Below, in pieces: positions 15,625 to 18,255 of a stretch of 18,255 nt of DNA; within the stretch, counting starts at the first letter, position 1, and each line of letters begins with the position of its first letter. The notes beneath the pieces are model-generated. The model ran no database searches and was not told where the DNA came from. It was given only the letters and a program-made list of their open reading frames with translations. This stretch comes from JBFMFE01 sp040752295 (lineage in GTDB: Bacteria > UBP15 > UBA6099 > JBFMBQ01): contig JBFMFE010000245.1 of assembly GCA_040752295.1 (NCBI GenBank), positions 1-18,255 on the forward strand, read 5' to 3'. Position numbers and translations under genes: made by a program.

Positions 15625-15660
15625 CGATACCCACCCGGCGGCACGAAGCCGCGAGTATCG
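15625..15660 (+). repeat. Hairpin downstream of the GH42-like gene
   Basis: CGATAC (15625-15630) pairs with GTATCG (15655-15660), and inside it GCGGC (15638-15642) pairs with GCCGC (15648-15652) around an ACGAA loop. There is no T-run after it, so it is not a standard terminator; it could protect a transcript end. Confidence 0.5.
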
Positions 15661-15687
15661 GTTGAATCCGGCGCGAGCGCTGTGTCG

Positions 15688-15709
15688 TGTGACAAGAATC
15701 ACATTGACA
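15688..15709 (+). promoter_or_regulatory. CRP-type site abutting a -35-like TTGACA
   Basis: TGTGA-CAAGAA-TCACA at 15688-15703 is an exact match to the CRP consensus arms with a six-base spacer. The next six bases, 15704-15709, are a perfect TTGACA. No good -10 follows at 16-18 bases (best candidates GAAAAT and AAAATT at 15728-15734), so an activator-dependent promoter or a chance palindrome are both possible. Nothing coding lies downstream on this strand before the terminator at 15893. Confidence 0.4.
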
Positions 15710-15892
15710 TCGCGGGGTTGAACATGGGAAAATTCAGAGCAAAGCGATGATACAGCCCAATTCATTTGAATCCGTTAAAAAGAAAACTAAACAGGCGCGG
15801 TTCTTTCCGATGTTTGCCGTTTCTTCGCGTTTTAACGATTTGAGATAGCCTCCGCGGCTTTGTGAGCGCCTTGTCTGCTCACACACTCTACC

Positions 15893-15920
15893 TGGAGGAG
15901 CGCCAGCTCCTCCATTTTTT
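15893..15920 (+). terminator. Intrinsic terminator
   Basis: TGGAGGAGC pairs perfectly with GCTCCTCCA around a GCCA tetraloop, and six T residues follow directly (15915-15920). This is a textbook plus-strand intrinsic terminator. It lies about 290 bases after the GH42 stop, so it ends either that transcript with a long tail or a separate short transcript. Confidence 0.8.
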
Positions 15921-16147
15921 GATATCGTCCCAAAGTCTGGGGGAAAGCTGATGCTCTCTTGTTGCCTTTGCCCCGCGTCTGAAATACGAATGCGGAATTT
16001 TGAATGTAGAACGAAAAAACAAACCGAAGCAAAAAAAACAGCTTCCCGCATCCTTCACCGGTTTGAATGATTTCTTGAACCCCAATGACCCCTGTGAATA
16101 ATCCGATCTTGTAACTGTTTACTGAAATGAAGTTTGGTCTTGTAAGA

Positions 16148-16221
16148 AATCTAAAATGACCAATGAAAAATGTAGATGTTCAAATCTTTCCTTCTACATT
16201 CTGAGTTCTACATTTTAGATT
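16148..16221. repeat. AT-rich inverted and direct repeats
   Basis: AATCTAAAATG (16148-16158) is a perfect 11-base inverted copy of CATTTTAGATT (16211-16221). Inside, AAAATGTAGA (16167-16176) is inverted to TCTACATTTT (16207-16216), and TTCTACATT occurs directly twice (16192-16200 and 16206-16214). Several mutually exclusive hairpins are possible. It resembles the end of a small non-coding repeat element. Confidence 0.55.
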
Positions 16222-16234
16222 CATCATTTTGCCA

Positions 16235-16256
16235 GCTCCATGCTCCGTCATGGAGC
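16235..16256. repeat. Perfect hairpin GCTCCATG / CATGGAGC
   Basis: Eight perfect base pairs enclose a six-base loop (CTCCGT). A pyrimidine-rich stretch starts about 15 bases later on the plus strand but there is no immediate T-run, so terminator function is uncertain. Confidence 0.5.
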
Positions 16257-16303
16257 CTTACCCTTCATCATTCTCTCTTTCTTTCTCTTTTGCTCACATC
16301 ACT

Positions 16304-17302
16304 TCAGATCGGTAAATAGTCACCTGATCTTTCAGTGGGACAGGCTTCCAGCCTGTCATTTCGTCGTTTTTTCCATATCAGTCCCATGAGCCTGTAGATC
16401 AGTTTCGCGGCGAGGAACTGGGAGCGGACGGCGTGGGGCGCGGGAGCGAGTTCCACGACGTCGAATCCGACGACGTCCGCGCCCGCAACGATGCCGGCGA
16501 GCAGCCCGCAGACCTGCCCCCAGCCCAGTCCGCCCGGCTCGGGAGTGCCCACGGCGGGGACCTCGGAGGGGTCGAACACGTCCATGTCTATGGTGATATA
16601 GACGCTGCCGCCGCCGGCGTCCGCGGCGATGCGGTCGAGGCGCGCGGCGCCCGAACGTACGTCGCGCGCCAGGCGCAGCGTGACGCCCGCGGAGTCGCGC
16701 ACAAACCGGATTTCCTCCGGGCACATGGAGCGGACGCCGACCATGATCAGCCGCGACGGCGGCGGAGAGAGTTCCATCGCCCGGCGGAGCGCGCACGCGT
16801 GGCTGAACCGGTTTCCCTCGTATTCGTTCCTGAGGTCGGCGTGCGCGTCGAGGTGAACGAGCGTGAGGTCTTCGAACGCCGCGCAGGCAGCCGCGACGGG
16901 CGCTATGGAGACCGTGTGCTCGCCGCCGATGACGACGGGTGTTTTTCCGAGGGAGAATATTTCCGCGAGTTTTCCGGTGAGGGGACCTCGGACGTCGTCG
17001 AGCGTGAGGGGAAGGTTCATGAAATCGGCGCACGTGTGGATTCCGGCGCGGAACGGCTGGGCGCCTGCCTCCACGTCGAGGAGTTCGACCTGCGCGGAGG
17101 CGGAGATGATTTCGGCAGGGGCGCCTGCGGCGCCGCGCCGGAACGATGTCGTTTCCTCGAACGGGACGGGGACGACGACGAAGCGCGAGTTTTCGAACGA
17201 GGAGAACTCCGGCGGCAGACCGCAGAAGTTGGCGCCGCGGAACGGCGCTGTGTCAATCCTCTCGATCACGTCGTCATCGAAGTCGGGACTCAACGGTTCC
17301 AT
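16304..17302 (-). CDS. speB: Agmatinase / ureohydrolase family protein
   Basis: The protein has 332 residues and full arginase/agmatinase family signatures. The binuclear manganese ligands are H129 (GGEHT), D152, H154 and D156 (LDAHADLR), and D239 and D241 (TIDMDVFDP). The sequence around them (FETTSF-like start, GGLGWGQV, DVVELAPAPH) is of agmatinase type. It would hydrolyse agmatine to putrescine and urea; since it lies next to an AdoMet decarboxylase gene, N1-aminopropylagmatine is an alternative substrate. The start at 17302 has no visible Shine-Dalgarno. The last 20 or so residues (after LIYRLMGLI) are not family-like: codons 316-322 are the palindrome GACAGGCT-TCC-AGCCTGTC, so the original end was probably replaced by a small repeat element. 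Confidence 0.92.
   Translation of the reverse strand: MEPLSPDFDDDVIERIDTAPFRGANFCGLPPEFSSFENSRFVVVPVPFEETTSFRRGAAGAPAEIISASAQVELLDVEAGAQPFRAGIHTCADFMNLPLTLDDVRGPLTGKLAEIFSLGKTPVVIGGEHTVSIAPVAAACAAFEDLTLVHLDAHADLRNEYEGNRFSHACALRRAMELSPPPSRLIMVGVRSMCPEEIRFVRDSAGVTLRLARDVRSGAARLDRIAADAGGGSVYITIDMDVFDPSEVPAVGTPEPGGLGWGQVCGLLAGIVAGADVVGFDVVELAPAPHAVRSQFLAAKLIYRLMGLIWKKRRNDRLEACPTERSGDYLPI
16339..16357. repeat. REP-like palindrome inside the 3' end of speB
   Basis: GACAGGCT-TCC-AGCCTGTC is a perfect 8-base-pair hairpin. The word (ACAGGCTGGAAGCCTGT in reverse) is one I know as a frequent interspersed repeat in several uncultured and PVC-type genomes. Here it is translated as part of the agmatinase tail. 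It could also act as a transcript end structure. Confidence 0.6.
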
Positions 17303-17330
17303 GACGGTACGGGCGGCTGCGCCCGGTCAC

Positions 17331-17361
17331 AAAAAGCGACAGCTCATGCGGCTGCCGCTTT
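17331..17361 (-). terminator. Terminator-like hairpin between speH and speB
   Basis: On the minus strand AAAGCGGCAGC (17351-17361) pairs with GCTGTCGCTTT (17333-17343), with one mismatch, and the run of five T (17331-17335) ends the stem. It sits 30 bases past the speH stop and 30 before the speB start, so it may end most speH transcripts or act as an attenuator. Confidence 0.5.
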
Positions 17362-17391
17362 GAATATCTTGTCCGGGGGAGAGAGAGTAAG

Positions 17392-17826
17392 TCAACGGGC
17401 GTGAGCGGCCGCGCTTATTTTCGCCCGCTCCGAGGATACCACCTTCAGGGATTTTTTTATGTCCTTCGGGTAATCCTTGCCTCTCTTGTAGAGCCTGTAG
17501 TGAAAGCGTTCAACCTCGAACATTTCGAGAAAGAACTCGGTTGCGGCGTTTTCGTCGAAGTCCTTGCAGGAGAACACGTCGAGTGTGGCGAAGCCCTTTT
17601 CCGGGTAGGTGTGTATGGCGATGTGGCTTTCGGCTATGAGAACGAACCCGGAGAGTCCCCAGGAAGGGTCGCCCGGGTCGAGATACTTCTGAACGTGGGG
17701 CGGCATTATCTTACGCATCTTGATTCTCTCCGGATACATATCCAGCACCCGGTAGACGAATCCCATGTCCGCCAGCAACTCGGCGTTGCAGTTGTACCCT
17801 TCAAGAAGAAGATGGGGACCGTACAT
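17392..17826 (-). CDS. speH: S-adenosylmethionine decarboxylase proenzyme (class 1B)
   Basis: The protein has 144 residues. The self-cleavage site that forms the pyruvoyl group is E66-S67 (LIAESHIAIHTYPE), and the catalytic H72 and C87 (VFSCKDF) stand at the same spacing from S67 as in the bacterial enzymes of this class (S63, H68, C83). The N-terminus HLLLEGYNC is also typical. It makes decarboxylated AdoMet, the aminopropyl donor for spermidine; no aminopropyltransferase gene is in the window. The basic Ala-rich C-terminal tail (SSERAKISAAAHAR) is longer than usual. A strong AAAGGAGGTGG lies 13 bases from GGAGG to ATG, which is long. Confidence 0.95.
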   Translation of the reverse strand: MYGPHLLLEGYNCNAELLADMGFVYRVLDMYPERIKMRKIMPPHVQKYLDPGDPSWGLSGFVLIAESHIAIHTYPEKGFATLDVFSCKDFDENAATEFFLEMFEVERFHYRLYKRGKDYPKDIKKSLKVVSSERAKISAAAHAR

Positions 17827-17836
17827 TTCTATAATG

Positions 17837-17847
17837 CCACCTCCTTT
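17837..17847 (-). promoter_or_regulatory. Strong Shine-Dalgarno of speH with long spacing
   Basis: AAAGGAGGTGG matches the 16S rRNA tail almost fully. The ATG at 17826 is 10 bases beyond the last G of the motif and 13 beyond GGAGG. In-frame ATT (17835) and ATA (17832) codons lie at the more usual distances, so a rare non-ATG start cannot be excluded. Confidence 0.7.
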
Positions 17848-17864
17848 AAACTAAATTTTTATCA

Positions 17865-17892
17865 ATTATGCTTGATAATGCGGAAAAGTCAA
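17865..17892 (-). promoter_or_regulatory. Sigma70-like promoter of speH
   Basis: TTGACT (17887-17892) and CATAAT (17865-17870), five matches each, are separated by 16 bases on the minus strand. Transcription would start near 17858 and give a leader of about 30 bases with the Shine-Dalgarno inside it. A CCAAAA-AATA-TTTTGG palindrome at 17901-17916 lies just upstream and could be a regulator site. Confidence 0.6.
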
Positions 17893-17978
17893 TAATCTTT
17901 CCAAAAAATATTTTGGTGAGAGGGTAAAACCTGGGTTGCTCGGCGTGAAATTGTTACAAAACAGTTCTGAAACGGTAT

Positions 17979-18011
17979 AAAAAACCATATGCAGGTATGG
18001 GCACGGTTTTT
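17979..18011 (-). terminator. Possible terminator of the right-edge gene
   Basis: On the minus strand CCATA (17996-18000) pairs with TATGG (17985-17989) and six T follow (17979-17984). An alternative outer pairing is AAAAACC with GGTTTTT. The stem is short and weak, about 70 bases after the stop at 18081. Confidence 0.35.
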
Positions 18012-18080
18012 ACGGGAACGAGCGGGTAATGTCCTTCCCTATAGGCATGGGATCGGGTAGATTTCAGCATTTATTTTAAC

Positions 18081-18255
18081 CTAACTTACCCCCGCCCGGC
18101 AAAGAAGAATCCGCATGAACAAAGGGTAGTAGAGGTCTTCGACGTCGAGTGCCACGCGGTCGAAGCCGAACACACTGTCGGCAGCCGTGTCCTTGAGCCA
18201 GGGGATGATGGAGAGTTTCGAGCCCTGAGCTATAATTCGGGCGGCGATCATAAGG
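18081..18255 (-). CDS. C-terminal end of an unrecognised gene (partial)
   Basis: An open frame enters from the right edge and ends with TAG at 18081-18083. The visible part is about 57 residues: MIAARIIAQGSKLSIIPWL, then KDTAADSVFGFDRVALDVED, then LYYPLFMRILLCRAGVS. The base use looks coding (GC-rich third positions), but I do not recognise the family. The ATG at 18251 has no Shine-Dalgarno in view, so the gene most likely begins outside the window. Confidence 0.5.
   Translation of the reverse strand, partial: LMIAARIIAQGSKLSIIPWLKDTAADSVFGFDRVALDVEDLYYPLFMRILLCRAGVS

Larger units (their letters stand above)
15603..16303. other. Intergenic region, 701 nt, between convergent genes
   Basis: No gene is convincing; the minus-strand open frames around 15734-16085 have no recognisable domain. 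The region contains a hairpin just after the GH42 stop, a CRP-type palindrome beside TTGACA, an intrinsic terminator, AT-rich inverted repeats and a further hairpin, each listed separately. A pyrimidine run (TTCTCTCTTTCTTTCTC) lies near 16271-16288. Confidence 0.6.

Noticed and set aside
15734..16085. Several minus-strand frames of 65-105 codons in the intergenic region
   Set aside because: They overlap one another and the intrinsic terminator, have no recognisable domain and no clear Shine-Dalgarno.
16235..16256. Hairpin as terminator of speB or of the GH42 transcript
   Set aside because: The minus strand has no T-run after it, and on the plus strand the pyrimidine stretch is too far away; kept only as a repeat.
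17951..17981. Plus-strand TTGTTA ... TATAAA promoter-like pair
   Set aside because: The spacing is 19 bases and no plus-strand gene follows within the window.
1..18255. CRISPR array, tRNA or rRNA genes
   Set aside because: No regularly spaced direct repeats with unique spacers and no recognisable tRNA or rRNA sequence were seen on either strand.

Overview
The window reads as a piece of the chromosome of an uncultured Gram-negative bacterium. By eye the DNA is GC-rich, with somewhat lower GC between about 2950 and 10950. The order of the central operon (sensor kinase, TSUP permease, TIGR02186 protein, PEP-synthase-like protein, single REC proteins, cytidylate-kinase-like protein) is one I associate with Desulfobacterota-type genomes and related uncultured lineages. 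The two secreted glycoside hydrolases and the short intergenic palindromes (an ACAGGCT-type hairpin and CAGGCAGG words) would also fit PVC-like or Omnitrophota-like genomes. The sequence alone does not settle the phylum.

Layout. 1-1581 (minus) is the N-terminal part of a membrane sensor with an extracytoplasmic domain and an array of four HAMP domains, cut by the window edge. Directly upstream, in the same reading frame, is a PhnD-like periplasmic binding protein (1597-2517, minus); the two look like a ligand-binding and sensing pair. 2518-3118 is non-coding and rich in CAGGCAGG/CCTGCCTG inverted repeats.

3119-10825 (minus) is one seven-gene operon. In transcription order: a membrane histidine kinase, a TSUP-family permease, a TIGR02186-type envelope protein, an 862-residue ATP-grasp/phosphohistidine protein that resembles PEP synthase but shows no recognisable PEP-binding barrel, two stand-alone REC response regulators, and a cytidylate-kinase-like protein with a C-terminal BON-like domain. 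A sigma70-like promoter precedes the first gene. The kinase and two output-less receivers beside a dikinase-like and a nucleotide-kinase-like protein suggest a phosphorelay acting through protein-protein contacts. This is the best candidate in the window for an undescribed system.

11589-15602 (plus) carries two exported glycoside hydrolases, a GH84-type beta-N-acetylglucosaminidase and a GH42-like beta-galactosidase, probably for scavenging glycoconjugate sugars. The intergenic region after them (15603-16303) holds a perfect TGTGA-N6-TCACA site next to TTGACA, a clear intrinsic terminator and several inverted repeats, which could mark a small RNA.

16304-17826 (minus) is a polyamine cluster: S-adenosylmethionine decarboxylase (speH) followed by agmatinase (speB), with a well-formed promoter, a strong but distant Shine-Dalgarno and a terminator-like hairpin between the genes. 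The right edge holds the C-terminal end of an unrecognised minus-strand gene (18081 onward).
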